64,000 nt of DNA from Embiotoca jacksoni (lineage: Eukaryota > Chordata > Actinopteri > Embiotocidae). The notes below the pieces were generated by a model that was given only the letters and a program-made list of their open reading frames with translations, made no database searches and was not told the DNA's origin. This document shows positions 1-12,040 of the stretch, piece after piece (within the stretch, counting starts at the first letter, position 1; each line of letters opens with the position of its first letter). Location: assembly GCA_022577435.1 (NCBI GenBank), contig JAKOON010000018.1:6005656-6069655 (forward strand). The letters run 5' to 3'. The translations under genes were made by a program, and so were the position numbers.

Positions 1-375
1 TCGTCTGGTGGCTCATAGGGAACCAAAAATCAATCTATTTCATCCTCTTCGGAGCATGACTGTGTGGAGCAAATTTAATGCCACTAAAACCATTATTTTA
101 TATATTGTCAGAGAAATCAAACCAATAATTCAATGGATGAAGACATCCGATATCAAATCAAAACCATGATCTTTAAGTGCTTTAAACAGAAAGAAGCATA
201 TTCACAATGTGTTCCAAGCATATGGTGGAGAATAACATTCAGGAAAATTGTTAACATTGGATTGGACATTTGATTTAATATTAAATTAACAATCTGGAAG
301 ATTTTCATTGAACTAAATGTAGTAACTATCGATCACTGTAGTCTGAGGTCTTATTGATCCTGAGTCAGCACTCAC
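1..375. other. Intergenic or intronic, nothing recognised
   Basis: AT-rich sequence with no coding-like ORF and no clear repeat. If the exon at 376-501 is real and on the - strand, this stretch starts with its splice donor (GTGAGT, read on -, at 370-375) and is the intron that follows it. Confidence 0.4.
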
Positions 376-501
376 CTCTGTAAGCCCTGAGATGATTTAA
401 CACGAGTAATTTTGTTGGCCAATCCAAACCTGTGAGCCTGTGGGCCAATGATGAAAGCCCTTTTGTACAACTGAAAGAGCTGAGGGTCTGTGATGACATT
501 C
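376..501 (-). CDS. Candidate internal coding exon of an unidentified gene
   Basis: On the - strand a 126-bp block is framed by a good acceptor (pyrimidine-rich ttttt-ccag just before 501) and a perfect donor (AG followed by GTGAGT, bases 375-370). One frame is open throughout: one leading base, 41 codons and two trailing bases, so both flanking introns are phase 2 and the exon keeps frame. The peptide starts NVITDPQ, continues LFQLYKRAFIIGPQAHRFG, and ends with a basic segment containing LANKITRV. It has the mixed hydrophobic and charged make-up of a real protein and no low-complexity sequence. I do not recognise the family and do not assign a function. The longer open frame over the same bases (365-583) is a different frame that runs into repeat DNA and is not the one proposed. 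No partner exon was found within the window, so the remaining exons would lie beyond the left edge or be missed to the right. It could also be a pseudo-exon or part of an unrecognised transposon. Confidence 0.4.
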
Positions 502-519
502 CTGGAAAAATCATGCATT

Positions 520-640
520 TCCCATCATCCAGCAGCAGAGATTGTACATGGACATAGTCTCCAAGTTGAAAGAGTGAAGCCAATATGGAAGTAGCTTAAA
601 GTGCAATACCACTGAGGGCCACTAAAAAAGCAAATTAAAT
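520..640 (-). repeat. Dispersed repeat family A, copy 1 (fragment)
   Basis: Read on the - strand this holds 'agtggccctcagtggtatt' followed by 'gcactttaa' and an 'attggcttcact' block. The same word order recurs on the + strand at 23.1 kb and 35.3 kb. The match is by eye. It lies directly on the intron side of the candidate exon at 376-501, so the repeat ends close to that exon's acceptor. Confidence 0.5.
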
Positions 641-3600
641 TGATCATTAATTAGATGTTACGTCTCAAAGAGAGGTATATGTGGGGTATTCCTGTCGTGC
701 CGAGGGTGCAGTCAGGTTTCTGGTGTAAGTAGGCAGACCTATTGTTCTCAGCCCAGTTTGATCCACCCTTTGCTCCTGAATGCCGTGTGACTGACTGATC
801 AAGTTGCACCATCGGTCAGCCAAATTTCACAACTTCGCTGTCCCATTTCAAATTAAAAGCCTTCATTTCAAATTAAAAGCCCTCTGGTGTTTCACACACA
901 ATCTAGCTACATGCAAGATTTTGACCAGTTCCTGTTACTTTAAACATGGTTTGGTCAGGGTTGATTTATAATATCATGAAGCCTGAGCCTACAGAGCTTA
1001 CATTTTTTTTAAAAAACAACAGTAGTTTGTTTTTTAAAAACAAATTGTAAAACAGTAATCCAACGTGTCAAAACAAATTAACACGTTCACTATTTGAATT
1101 TATGAGACTCCTAAAGGGAGAATAAACACTTAATTTTCTCTGAAATGCGCTGCTGCTCTGCTGAATAACTTCTTCCTCCGTCTCAATCTTTGCTGGAGCT
1201 GTAAGACACCTGCTGGGCTCTGGTGCCTTTTAGTTTAGCTTCAATTTTAGATGTACAAAATGTAGAGTTGTGATTATGTAATGTCCAAATGTTACGGTAT
1301 AGAGTACATAGGTTGTGCATGTCCTGCTTATTGGAGCTCCCTTGCCAGTCGCTCTTGTGAGTGACAGGTGTCAAAGAGGTATAAGGAAGGTGCTGGACAC
1401 AATACAGGTAATGACTTCTTGTGCAGTGTTGGTTGGAGACCATATTAATAAATGTTGACTTTCTATTTGATTGCCACATTCTGCTGATTTTCCTTGAGGT
1501 GCAGCTCTTTATGTTTATCTGTAGTTTGTTTTTAGCTCTTCTATTATTTGGTCTGGTCAATAATTGAAGTCCCCTCACTGTGTGTACGTCTGGTTCCTGT
1601 GTGTAGCTTTTTACCTTTTGCCAAGCTTTTTAACTGTGTTTCAACACTATGAAATACGCTAACCATCTCCTGCCTGTAACTTCATATTTAATGGACAAAT
1701 ACGAGAGTCTTATGAATTTACTCAGCTAACTTTTGGCAAGAAAGAGAAAAAACTAGCTAGAAAAAAACGATTTCCCAAAAGGTCCAACTTGTCTCTGAAC
1801 AGTTAATGCCTGACAGGGAACCCTTTCTCTTGTTTTTTATTTGATGTTATCAGAAAGGTAAACCAGAACTAAACAGAGTTGGATATCACCACTGGTTCTG
1901 TTTTACGTCTACTGAAGAAAAGCTCATTTTCTTTCTGCTGTCTACCTCCACATTTCAAACTCAAAGGGTGTGAGCATTCCAGTAATCCCTCTTCAAGTTT
2001 TTTTCAGGTCTGAAGTGCATAAATTAGTTGATTAAAACTTTTTTTTTTTTTTCCCATCCTCAAAACTGCAAACATTATAGTCAGCACTTCATCTCGGGGC
2101 CTTAAGCACAGCGTCCAGAAGTGCAGCCATTTGCACTTTTTATAAGCTTTATCCCCACCTAGTTATTCTAAGATCTGCTGCTAAATTTGTCCCTCATTCC
2201 CTCTGCCTAAGCTTAAGCCGTCAGCCCAGTAATACAGCTTCAAGAGCACATCTCCTGCCAACTTATTTATTTATATACGTGTCTGCCTTTGGTTAAGGCC
2301 GCCATGCTGCCGTGGTGCAGCGCTGTGTGAGACGAGGAGGCAGAAATTCTGTGTTAGTTCACACTGTTTAAGTCTCTGTGGTATAGCTCTTCTGTAAAAC
2401 ACCCTGTTTGATGCCAGCCAAGGTCATTTTATTTTGGTAGGTTAAAATGAAACCGATGAAGAGTTTCTTGTATTTGTATAGAGCTTAAGACCCTTATACC
2501 TGTTTTGACAAAGAAAGATGAAAAAAAAGCTTCATTATTGCTTAATTTATTTGGCTTAAAGCAAAGACAACTATGTGAAACATTACATTTTTCTCCCTAA
2601 CTGAAAACAAAATGACCTTGTTTCTGACTTGCGTTACTCTCACAGCTCTGCAGGAGTTCCACCTTTTGTTATCCCCCACTTTTTTTTTTTTTTTTCCTCA
2701 AAGACATCTTGAATAGTTCACCTGGAGTTGAAATGTTGAAACGGCGCTTCACCAACATCTTTCATGCTGCTGGTTATTTCTGATGAGAACAGGATCTGTT
2801 TTTTTTTTCCCCTGCGAGAGCACATGTATGACACCGTGTAACATTTTATTCTGACGAGCTGCACAGCTTTGAGCTTTATCTCCCCCTAACCTGCAGAAGT
2901 GGAGGCCCGACGGCAGACGATTGTGTTTCTGTGTTTCACATCTCAAAAATAACAAAACTGGGAGGTGATATTTGGGTAACTGCAGGCTGTGAGGTAGAGC
3001 ACCAGACTCCACCAGAGCGCCTGCAGTCAGAAGGGGAGGGACGTCATGATGTGTCAGCCGGCATCACATCACGTTTGGCTCCCAGCAAGGCGAAGGTCTC
3101 TGGCCAGATCACTTTATATAATAGACAGGATGAAAAACAGCAACCTCAGTCACATGCCGCCTGTACACTAAGACACAATGGGGACTACATATGCGTGATG
3201 TTTTCACCAAAGATTAAGCCATTTCAGGTCGCAACAAAAATAATCTTGGAGAGACTATAAACTTGCTTACTTACTACAGCTGCAGCCATTGGAGAAGGAC
3301 ACATTTTAGAGTTCACTGGGAGGAGGAGGGTAAAGCCATTAAATGGCTTTGTGCATGAAGGGATGAACAGACAGTCAACTATTGGGGTCAAGGATGTGCC
3401 TGGAGGTGTAGCGAGCAACCCAGGGTCTGAGACGCAGGCTAGGGGCAGATCTGGTTAAAACTTCACCGCTTCATTGCTGCCCTCCTGTAAGAGGGTTTCC
3501 GTATAAACACAGGAAACTGGAAGAGTTTTGGAAGAGGTTTGGTCTTTGCACTAAAGGTATACAGTCATATCTTATTCTAAAGAACAACAAAAACACCCAA

Positions 3601-5870
3601 AAAGTGCTTTATCTAAACAGGGACAAAAAAAATAGTTATACATAAATAAATTAAAACTCTACATTAATATTAATTTTTTTATTTTATTTTTTACTCTTAT
3701 CATATTTAGTCTCTTTTTATAATTGTCAATTTTACACTTTTGCAAGGCTCTGACTTGGGTATATTCTTTGCGTTGTTTTCTGCCTCACTAGTGAGTCTGA
3801 AGATGAAAGAAAGCACATTGACAAAGCAATAAATTAATACATTTTTCACAAAGTCACAAAGATATTCTTAAGGTGACATTTAAGGAGATATTTAACTCAG
3901 TAGTGGGTTGAGACCACCAAAACCACTAAACATGAATGCTAAAGATGCTCTACGTTAAGAGTGGAAACTCTGAATTGCATGCTAACAAGTTTACCAGAGT
4001 TTACACTAACGAGCTTTTTCTATTTTATCCCAAAAGGAGAGGCAACAAGATGTCAACGTTATCGTGTTTATGGTTTGTTACTGGATGTTGTTGGGTAACT
4101 TTCTGATGATGCCTTCATGCTGTTGACTTATACTGGTGAGATATGAGTAATGCTACTAAAACATTATTCTATGTGCGGTGGCTGAAGTGGTTTTTTTGTG
4201 TTTTTTTTTTGGTGTCATTTCCTTGTTGCTCTGTTTTGTTTGTTATTGCGCATTTCTGAGTCATCTCTTTTAAAAGACGTAAATATAACTGCAAGCTCAT
4301 TTCATCATTATTTTTTCTGCTACTCTGGTTTCACGAGACTCTTTTTAAACCCATCAAAGACGGTTCTTGTCACATTTCCTTCCGGTTAATCAGTGAAGTG
4401 TGTTATTAGTCACGTGCTCCGTGTTTCCTCGTCGGCCTTCTCTCCCAGCTATATGTCCATGGTCATATCTTCATGATGCTGCCTAATATTTAAGAGGAGG
4501 ATGTTGTCTGATCAGAGTTTTGTTTTGTTTTTGACATTCATAAGTGAATAATTATCTGCAGCTAGCCGACATGTAGCTCGGGTGTGGAGGTGGATTGGGG
4601 GAGTTTTTTAGTTCACCCCGCCTATCTTTGACTTTAATTTTTTATCAAAACCTTTTCACTGTTATTATATTACACCTTAAAGTGTAATTGCAAAACTTTA
4701 TAGATTTTTCTTTTTCAACTTGAATATTGATGTCAGTGTTGGTGTTAAAATCCAGTATTATTAATTCTATTATTTGTATTATAATGACTTCCATGTCAGT
4801 CAGGCTGAAATCAACTTCTTAAAATTAATTTACAATCTTCTTTTATGGAGAATGAAAAATTACTTGAGTACTCTATGAATATATCAATAAATAGATAATA
4901 CATCAATTTAAAGTACATCTTGATAATGACAGGAATATAATTAAAGACAATAAAAGGAATATAATTAAAGACAATAAAAGGACAGACATAATCAAATATA
5001 TGGCATAAATTTATTTCTACATTTCCATCTATTAACGTCTAGGCTGATTTTGTATTTCTATATTTCTTCATTTATTTCAGCATTTCCTACTTTATTTACT
5101 TGTTTATTTATTTATTCCTGTATTTTTGTGTCTATAAGTTGGGTGCTGGTCCTATAACCTCAATTTAAAGGAGGATTGGTCAGATGGGTGAACCAACGAT
5201 TCTATCAAATTACAAAATTAACACATGCTAGCTATGCTAAACGTTTAATACCTATAGCTTCAGACCTCGCACTTTATTAACATACAATCACAGAAATAAA
5301 TACATCAAGAAATACAGAAAGAAGAATAAATAAGTGTACAATTAAAGAATTGTGTGAAGAAGTAGCAATAGCTCCAATAAATTAATAAAATTATGGCCTT
5401 TTTCTTCCCAAAATGTTATATTTCATTATTTATTTCTGCATTTAAAAAAATATATATATTTATTCATTTATAGTTATGTCATTTTGTCCTCCATATTACT
5501 CGTTCTGTGTTTTAGCGTAAAAGAGTCTCCAGGTGCTTCACATCTGCTTTTTGTTTCACCCATTAATGCAGTAGCTGTTTAGGAGCTCGTATTTTCGCCT
5601 AATGTTATAAATCTTATAAACCTATAAAGTATATAGTATTTTTACCATTGATTTACACATTTTACAATGGTCAGTTACTTTTTGGCAGCGAAAGAAAATG
5701 TTTAAAGTTTTGAAATGCCATTAAACCGCCTTTAATTTAGACTTTCAGTTGTAGTGAGAATGTGGAGGTGGTGGAAGATACTTTCATTCATTTCAAAACA
5801 ACACTAGCATTTAGAAATATTTTATATTTTTGTCAGAAATGTGATTTAACGAGTAAGTGTCATGCTTACG
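641..5870. other. AT-rich intergenic stretch, no gene seen
   Basis: No coding-like frame. Small structures seen: an 18-bp perfect direct repeat with period 20 (844-861 and 864-881); a perfect 14-bp inverted repeat with a 7-nt loop (1006-1019 and 1027-1040); T tracts at about 2039-2052 and 2680-2695; a perfect 24-bp tandem duplication (4931-4954 and 4955-4978); and ATTT-rich low complexity near 5085-5125. A weak fragment resembling repeat family B lies near 3930-4010. The ORFs in this interval (such as 1183-1578) have compositions unlike proteins. Confidence 0.5.
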
Positions 5871-5874
5871 CCAC

Positions 5875-5890
5875 CCAGCAGGGGGCGCTG
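5875..5890 (+). promoter_or_regulatory. CTCF-type motif (near consensus)
   Basis: The sequence CCAGCAGGGGGCGCTG agrees almost base for base with the vertebrate CTCF core (CCASYAGRKGGCRS). It is the only such match I noticed. It sits about 45 bp upstream of a long GA/GT microsatellite. CTCF is known to anchor chromatin loops at such sites. Occupancy and any boundary role for adarb2 are inference. The motif may also be carried by an old repeat. Confidence 0.6.
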
Positions 5891-5930
5891 CAGAAAGAGG
5901 TTAACTGGAGGAACAATAATTAAAAGAGCC

Positions 5931-5933
<3 letters not shown>

Positions 5934-6002
<69 letters not shown>

Positions 6003-6028
6003 GCGTGTGTGTGTGCGTGTGTGTGTGA
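5934..6028. repeat. Compound microsatellite (GA)n(GT)n
   Basis: About 30 bp of pure GA is followed directly by about 65 bp of GT with a few GC interruptions. Long GT runs can adopt Z-DNA, and this one directly follows the CTCF-type motif. Confidence 0.97.
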
Positions 6029-6029
6029 G

Positions 6030-8275
6030 AGTTAACTTATGGACACAGTGGTGGCACAGATCCAACAGCACCTCCTCTGTTTAAATACCAGTGCAATTTT
6101 TTTTAATGACTATGCTCAATCATATTGTTTGTATTAATACAAAAACACTGATTGACATTGACAAAATGTATGAAAGTAAGTTATTTACAGCTGAGATTCC
6201 TGTATTGGTTCAGAAAATCGACAGGACAGGAGAGAAACAAAACACGAGCTGAGCACTTTCAAACAAAAGTGACCTTTTAGACTAATTTGTTCGAAATGTT
6301 ACCTTTCATTTTATATTTAACAGCGTAATTAAAATGTTTACTCATCAAGCGTTTTCTCATTTTGATCTCACTGCTCTGTGCTTTGCCTTTTGTTTTCCAT
6401 TTGTCTTCCACACAAAAGCCACTAATTAAAGATCTTTTGATATAGTAATCATCAATACACAGTGGCCTGCAAACAGAAACCAGCGCAAATGAATGATGAT
6501 AGGTCTTTTTCAGTGTCTTGCACTCGCATGACATGAATCAATCACCAGACAAAACAGGCTCACGGGCCCGGCAACAATGAGTCCAATTGAGCAGAGCTGT
6601 GATTATGATTCACTGAACAGCAGGACTCAAAGAATAGCAATGTTTATCCCGAAGGAAGCTGATCAAGCTTTCTTCCAAGGGAGTTTTCTTCCTCTCGGGT
6701 CCCAGAATCAGCCAGTTGTGTCGCTGATGATGTTGGAAGTGCCACTCAGTGGGATAACTTTCAAGTGATTGAGGGGGGCAATGAGATTTTTGTTTATTCA
6801 GGAGCCAGGTGCAGATAACGGGGCCATTAATGATTGGAAGCTGATTACAAGTCACTTCTGCCGAGCTCAGCAGGATGGTTCACAGTTTAATCAAGAACAA
6901 AAAGTTAATGGGTGCAGTTTCACATTTGGCTGGGTGTTTAAATCGTGGTTAACATTTATCATTGCATTGTTTGTCAAAATATCCAAATATAGATCATCTT
7001 TTCATTGCAGTTTAATGTCAGTGCTTTCCTTAGAGACTAAAAAGGCCGTAAAGATGTGAACTTTATTCGCATCTGAATGTCAAGCAGCGTAATTTAATCA
7101 TTACTGAAAATATACGTACCACTGAAATATTTTACACTTCAATCTGTCTGAATTGATCCCGTCTGAATTAGCCTCTTAAAAAGCTTGAGGGGTCAGTTAA
7201 GTCTAACTATCATGCGCAGTTCAGAAATATACAAAGAAATACTTGTTTAAATGGCTCAAATTCAGTAAACTCAGTTCTGAGTAAAAAAATCTGGTTAATG
7301 AAACTAAAACTAAAGATATGAATCTTAGACCTCAACATCTGGAAAGTCAGTCATGTAAAACAGTGGGAGGACTGATGTCTGGGTAAATCACAGTCAGCAG
7401 CTTCTCCCTGGAGAAGACGTCGGTACTCTGTGAAGAAGTTTCAGTCTCATTTCACGGCACCGGCCTATTATTTGTTATGACGCAGGCTTTGGGAAGAAAA
7501 ACAAAAACGAGACTCCATTATCTTTTATGCTGTAATCATAAGAAATATATCATTCTACAAAACCATGATAGTGAAAAGTGGAATATTTTTGCTAGGAAAC
7601 CTACCAGCATGCTATCAAGGGATACGCGTGATGCTCTGTAGTCACATCACTCAGGCTTTAATGAGTCACGGTCGGTTTGTTGTCAGTAACAAGGATGCGA
7701 GACTGAAAACCAAACACGAGTGCAATAATTAAAGATCTTTGGCTCATGCTAGATTGGAATATTGTTGATAGTTGTCATACTGTAAAATGCTTTTACACAT
7801 TTCTATAATTTTGTACTGTACAATAATAATGCTGCTCTTATGTCTTCCACAAGTATCAATAGCTGGTGGGGATGCTGATTTACTGCAGCTCGATCAGCAC
7901 ATCTTGTGTCTTATGGCTGATTTGGAAACGGATTCCTTTCAGATGTTACAGTATTGTAAACAAGGACCGTCCCTCAGTGTGTTTTATAATCTAAATAAAG
8001 GAATAGTTGAATTGATTCAAGCATAATTCTTATTCTTGATGGCCTGCATGTTCAGATCTGACTTTAATATGTTCAATTTTGGTGTCTGAATTTGAACAGG
8101 CTTGATTGAGACTTTTTGACTTGAAATTTGAAGAATTAATGAGGAAGTTCAATAACATTTCTGAAGTCTGGCATATTTCAATAGTTAGATTCAGTGATAT
8201 TTAAATTTCTGTTTCTATTAAGTTTCACTATTTGGTATTCAATATTAAACTCATTATGGCTCTAATTCTCCTCCG
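6030..8275. other. Intergenic stretch, no gene seen
   Basis: No repeat or coding frame is recognisable. The segment around 6560-6900 is more complex and less AT-rich than its surroundings and could be conserved noncoding DNA, but nothing specific supports that. Short ORFs here (for example 6577-6768, 6769-7059, 7772-8026) lack protein-like composition or splice context. Confidence 0.4.
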
Positions 8276-8279
8276 TAGT

Positions 8280-9340
8280 TCAGCGTCAGGATTCAGACAA
8301 TGCGGCGTGGCAGCGGAGCTCTGCTGCTGAGATTGGATGGTGTCGTTAATGAGCACTTTTCTTATTGCGTTGACTGTCAGGCTCCGTGCTCTAAGGGTTG
8401 AATGTAATCATTCTCCAGCAATATGAAATAATGAAGTATGAAGGGTAATTGTTAAACAAGTGTCCTCCTGGGAATCTTTACAAGATTGTACCTGACATGT
8501 GTGATGTGTACCAGCCGTCGCGTCGGCTTGGATGCGCATCCAGGCACACAAACACTTGCAGATTAAACCCTATTAATGCAAACTCAAAACCCAAGTGACA
8601 TCTCCAGCAGTGTAATGAGAAATTTAGCAGGAATCTGAGGCTGATTATCAACTGCAAATTTGCTGTAATGCCGGCAATCAGAGGAGATGGTACATTGGAG
8701 GGAGAGAGGAACGAAGGGAAGCTCTAATTAAACCGTACCTGCAACTTGTTTCCTGCCGTCTTCCTCACATGACAACGCTGACAAGGCCCCGAGGAGAATT
8801 CACTTCTGTGTCGCAGAAAGAGGTTCTGATGAAAAGATTGCCTTTTATTGTCGAGTCCACCTACTTGTCTGGCTTAGATGACTAATGAATAAACATAACA
8901 ACATGCTTTTTGCTTTTGAAAATTGCCGTGTTTAAATGTGGCAGGTTGGAAACTTTGGCATTCACTCGCCCGTTGCAAATAGCGGTCCCAATGTCAGACG
9001 CAAAGCAAAATGATAATCTCCCCATGATATTCTTGTCGGCTCAGGTGTCGGAGGGTTAATCACAAAATTAACTTATCATCTTCCTGGATGAAGTAATTAG
9101 GCAGTGCAGGACAAACTCTTCACATAATTGAGGGGGAATAATGAGGAAGAGGCACGCGGTCTAGCGGGAGGGAGAAAGATGGAGGAAAGATCACGGTTTG
9201 GTAATTAGGAGACAGGACGCTTAATGGAACCTGTAGGAGAAATGTTGTTGTGCCACTTATGGCACAGTTCTATCGCTGTGATATAAGAGCAGCGGCGGTA
9301 ATGAGAGGACGGACGCTCTGCAGGCAAAAATCTGTTTTCA
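8280..9340. promoter_or_regulatory. Candidate regulatory stretch, rich in TAAT cores
   Basis: A complex, repeat-free interval with unusually many homeodomain-type TAAT/ATTA cores, including taattag or taattaa words near 9095, 9202 and 8728. Such composition is common in developmental enhancers and conserved noncoding elements of vertebrate gene deserts. No alignment was possible, so conservation is inferred, not shown. Confidence 0.3.
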
Positions 9341-9589
9341 CCCTCCTCCTCCTAATAAACTACCCCTGTGTGACTAAACCAGGCCACTGTAGATTTATTT
9401 AATGCACAGAAATAGATCCACGAGCCGCACATTACCGGTCATGTATTTGCAAACAGTCTGTGAGTTGCAGAGTAGGTATCTGGCTAAAAGTCAGGTGTCA
9501 TTGGAGTTTTTGCGTTGAAAGAGAAAGAAAGATATTTTTGCAGCGTTGAATTGAGCACTGGAGGAAGAAAATAGATGTTGGGACAGAAG

Positions 9590-9790
9590 TGGAACTGGAG
9601 CCGGACTGATGCTGGATCTTTGGGGCTGATCCGATACTCCAGAGTAAACACCTGGACCCATATTCTTCATGTATGCTCTGTTTTTTTTTTTGTTTTTTTT
9701 TGTTTTTTTTTGGGGGGGGGGGGTATTCAATTAAAAATCGAATAGTTCAGTGAATTTCGAATAGAAGTTTTGCTTGAAATGTCCGTCCCT
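9590..9790 (+). mobile_element. Transposon-derived fragment (family H, copy 1) with homopolymer tracts
   Basis: The words 'actgatgctggat' and '(c)cgatac' at 9605-9640 recur in the same order at 55246-55280, so the two are copies of one dispersed repeat. From memory this wording belongs to degenerate DNA-transposon remnants in fish, but I cannot name the family. The copy is followed by a T-rich tract (9681-9711) and a run of 12 G (9712-9723), then a second AT-rich remnant containing repeated 'gaata' words. Confidence 0.45.
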
Positions 9791-9794
9791 ACTT

Positions 9795-10435
9795 GTGATG
9801 TGTTGACACAGAAGTTTTGAAGCCACTTTAAAATATAACGAAAGTGCTAAATTTGTAAATAGAAGATTGGTGTGAACACGGAGTCTGAAAGAGAGTACAT
9901 TTTTCTGTCATGACTGCTGCATGTTATTAGTGATCAATTATATGTTTTTTTCTTTTTTTTTTATTCTTTAATCACAAAACCTGGTCAGCAAAGTCAGGAA
10001 AAATATCTGATTGTTTCAGTTGTTAAAAACATGTTGCTTAGTTACGTCTCAGATTTGACTATCTTTAACACGGATGCTGCAGCTCCACAGGATACGTTTG
10101 TGTTGCTTGTTCTCGGTGAACTGTGAGCAGAATCTGTCTCTTCATGGCTTAGAAATCATATCATGGTATTTGATTAAAAACAGCAGCACACGAGTGAGAG
10201 AGACATTAAAAGCTCTGAAGACTGACTCATGACTCTCATTATACCTTCAGACAGTTGTTCGGCTTTTACTCGGGTGTAATGATGGTTAATCATGCAGCAT
10301 TTACAAAGTGTGAAATGACTTGATGGTCTTAAGTTGCAGAATTGAAATGAAGCAGATATAGAGGCTGTTATGATGTCAATATGAGACCTTCAGAGCTCAT
10401 TGTAGATCCATAAACTTCTGCCTAAAAGGAATTCG
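9795..10435. other. Intergenic, nothing recognised
   Basis: No repeat, motif cluster or coding-like frame was seen, apart from a T tract near 9946-9961. Confidence 0.45.
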
Positions 10436-10439
10436 ATGT

Positions 10440-12040
10440 CCGCTCCAACCCTTAGCGCTAATGTTGGTTTAATGTGCAGGACTGTTGCATCGGAGGTATT
10501 ATTTGGACCATTATGTCTCCCAAAAAGACAGCATCTGTCTCCTCTGCATTTTCTGCATGGCGAGCACATGAATACAGCAAATCAATACAGAGAATAGCAA
10601 TCATGAGGAACTGCTGGAGCGTTGGTGAAAAGTGCGAGACGCCAAGCGGCACTCGCTGTTTAACGGGACAGAGACGGCCTGCTTAGGCTTTGCTCAATTT
10701 ATCGACTGCTGCAAGAAATCAACAGTGGCAAGCAGCTTAGCGGCTCTCTCTTCCCATAATAGACTCCATTCATACGGCCTTTTATTCTGCGCGCGGCACG
10801 AGGTGACAAATGGACATAATGTCTGCCAGCCTGCCTCTGAATTTATTTGATTTTTCTCTTCCTTCTTCCCCTCCCTGTCCTCCCTTCACTTGTGATCCTC
10901 CCTGATATATCTTGACGCGCTGAAGTATCCAGAGTAAATTCACTCTGCCTCTATTGCTGTTTATAACTTTTAGATTGCCAGAAACAATCTGCGCAGGCAC
11001 ACCACAAACAGCCGTTGTCACCCTTGAATAACTTGAGATCGCAGAAAAGGGACAAGGCGAGACTTGAAATATGAGAAAACAATGAAAGAGTTTTTTGAAC
11101 ATGCTTCATACAGTATGTCTAGAAAGTTAAGAAAGTTGCTTGTTCTCTAAAAGTCAAATAAATGGAGTCGAATTGTGTGTGTGGGCAATGAAATACTTTC
11201 CGTGCACGACATCTTTTCTGAAATCACAGCTGGTTAAATGAAAAGAAAAGGCTTTCTATAAATCAGATGGCAACTTGTTTAGCTGCAACAGCGAGTAAAT
11301 GCATCCTCACAGTGGCACAATCTTGTTATACGTAAACAAATGTTTTCTGCTTTTCTAAAGTTTAGAAAAATACCATCAAACATCAAGTTCTTTTTAAAAA
11401 AACATTTTTTTTATTCGTGCTTCTTTAATGAGTAAAGTCGCAACGGACATTATTCCACATGAAGATGCAGAGCATTAATAACGAGAGCATTTTACTACGG
11501 GTGTAAATAAATATCTCAGCCCGAGAAGCTCGGTGTTGGTAATCCGTCACCCCGCTCCCAAAGACGAGATGCTCCCCGTGGGAAGATAATTCACCAGTTG
11601 TGGATCCTAAGCAGCAGATGATCTATACAGTCCCAGAAAAGGTTATTTATCGCTTTCATAATTAAATTTGGTATCTTGGTGGAGGGGCTGTCACGGTATG
11701 ATTAATCAAGTCCCACTGGCCTGAGCTGCAGAGGGCCAAGTAGCAGGTGTTGCTCACTCCGGCCTGAAATGCTGCGGCTCTCTTTGGTGGACGCGTGCAG
11801 ACACGGAACAAAGTCTAAATATCACGCCAGGAGATGGACGCGTAAAACCACTAAATCTTTGTGTGCACATAGAGATGGAAATGCCGTTTGTCACATTAAA
11901 AAATGGATGTGTGCCAGCGCCGACGCCGTGTATACCACGAGCAGGAGTCCGTTCGTAGCATTTTCATTTCCACTGATGTCACATTTGCTTGGATATCAAA
12001 GCCAGCATTGTTTACATCTATGATTATGCATGTTCAGATG
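10440..12040. promoter_or_regulatory. Candidate conserved noncoding or regulatory DNA
   Basis: A complex repeat-free interval with many TAAT cores (for example around 10455, 11450 and 11660) and higher GC than the flanks. The overlapping short ORFs on both strands (10458-10850, 10782-11102, 11769-12023) share no consistent frame and do not look like exons. Regulatory identity is only a reading of composition. Confidence 0.27.

Noticed and set aside
365..583. 72-aa - strand ORF over the candidate exon
   Set aside because: It is in a different frame from the one bounded by the splice sites and runs into repeat DNA, so it is treated as a shadow.
1183..1578. 131-aa - strand ORF
   Set aside because: No domain, unusual composition (S/T/N/K-rich), and no consistent splice signals. 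An attempted upstream exon for the 376-501 exon near 1612 was closed by a stop within a few codons.
9491..9730. 79-aa - strand ORF
   Set aside because: Driven by T/G homopolymers within a transposon fragment.
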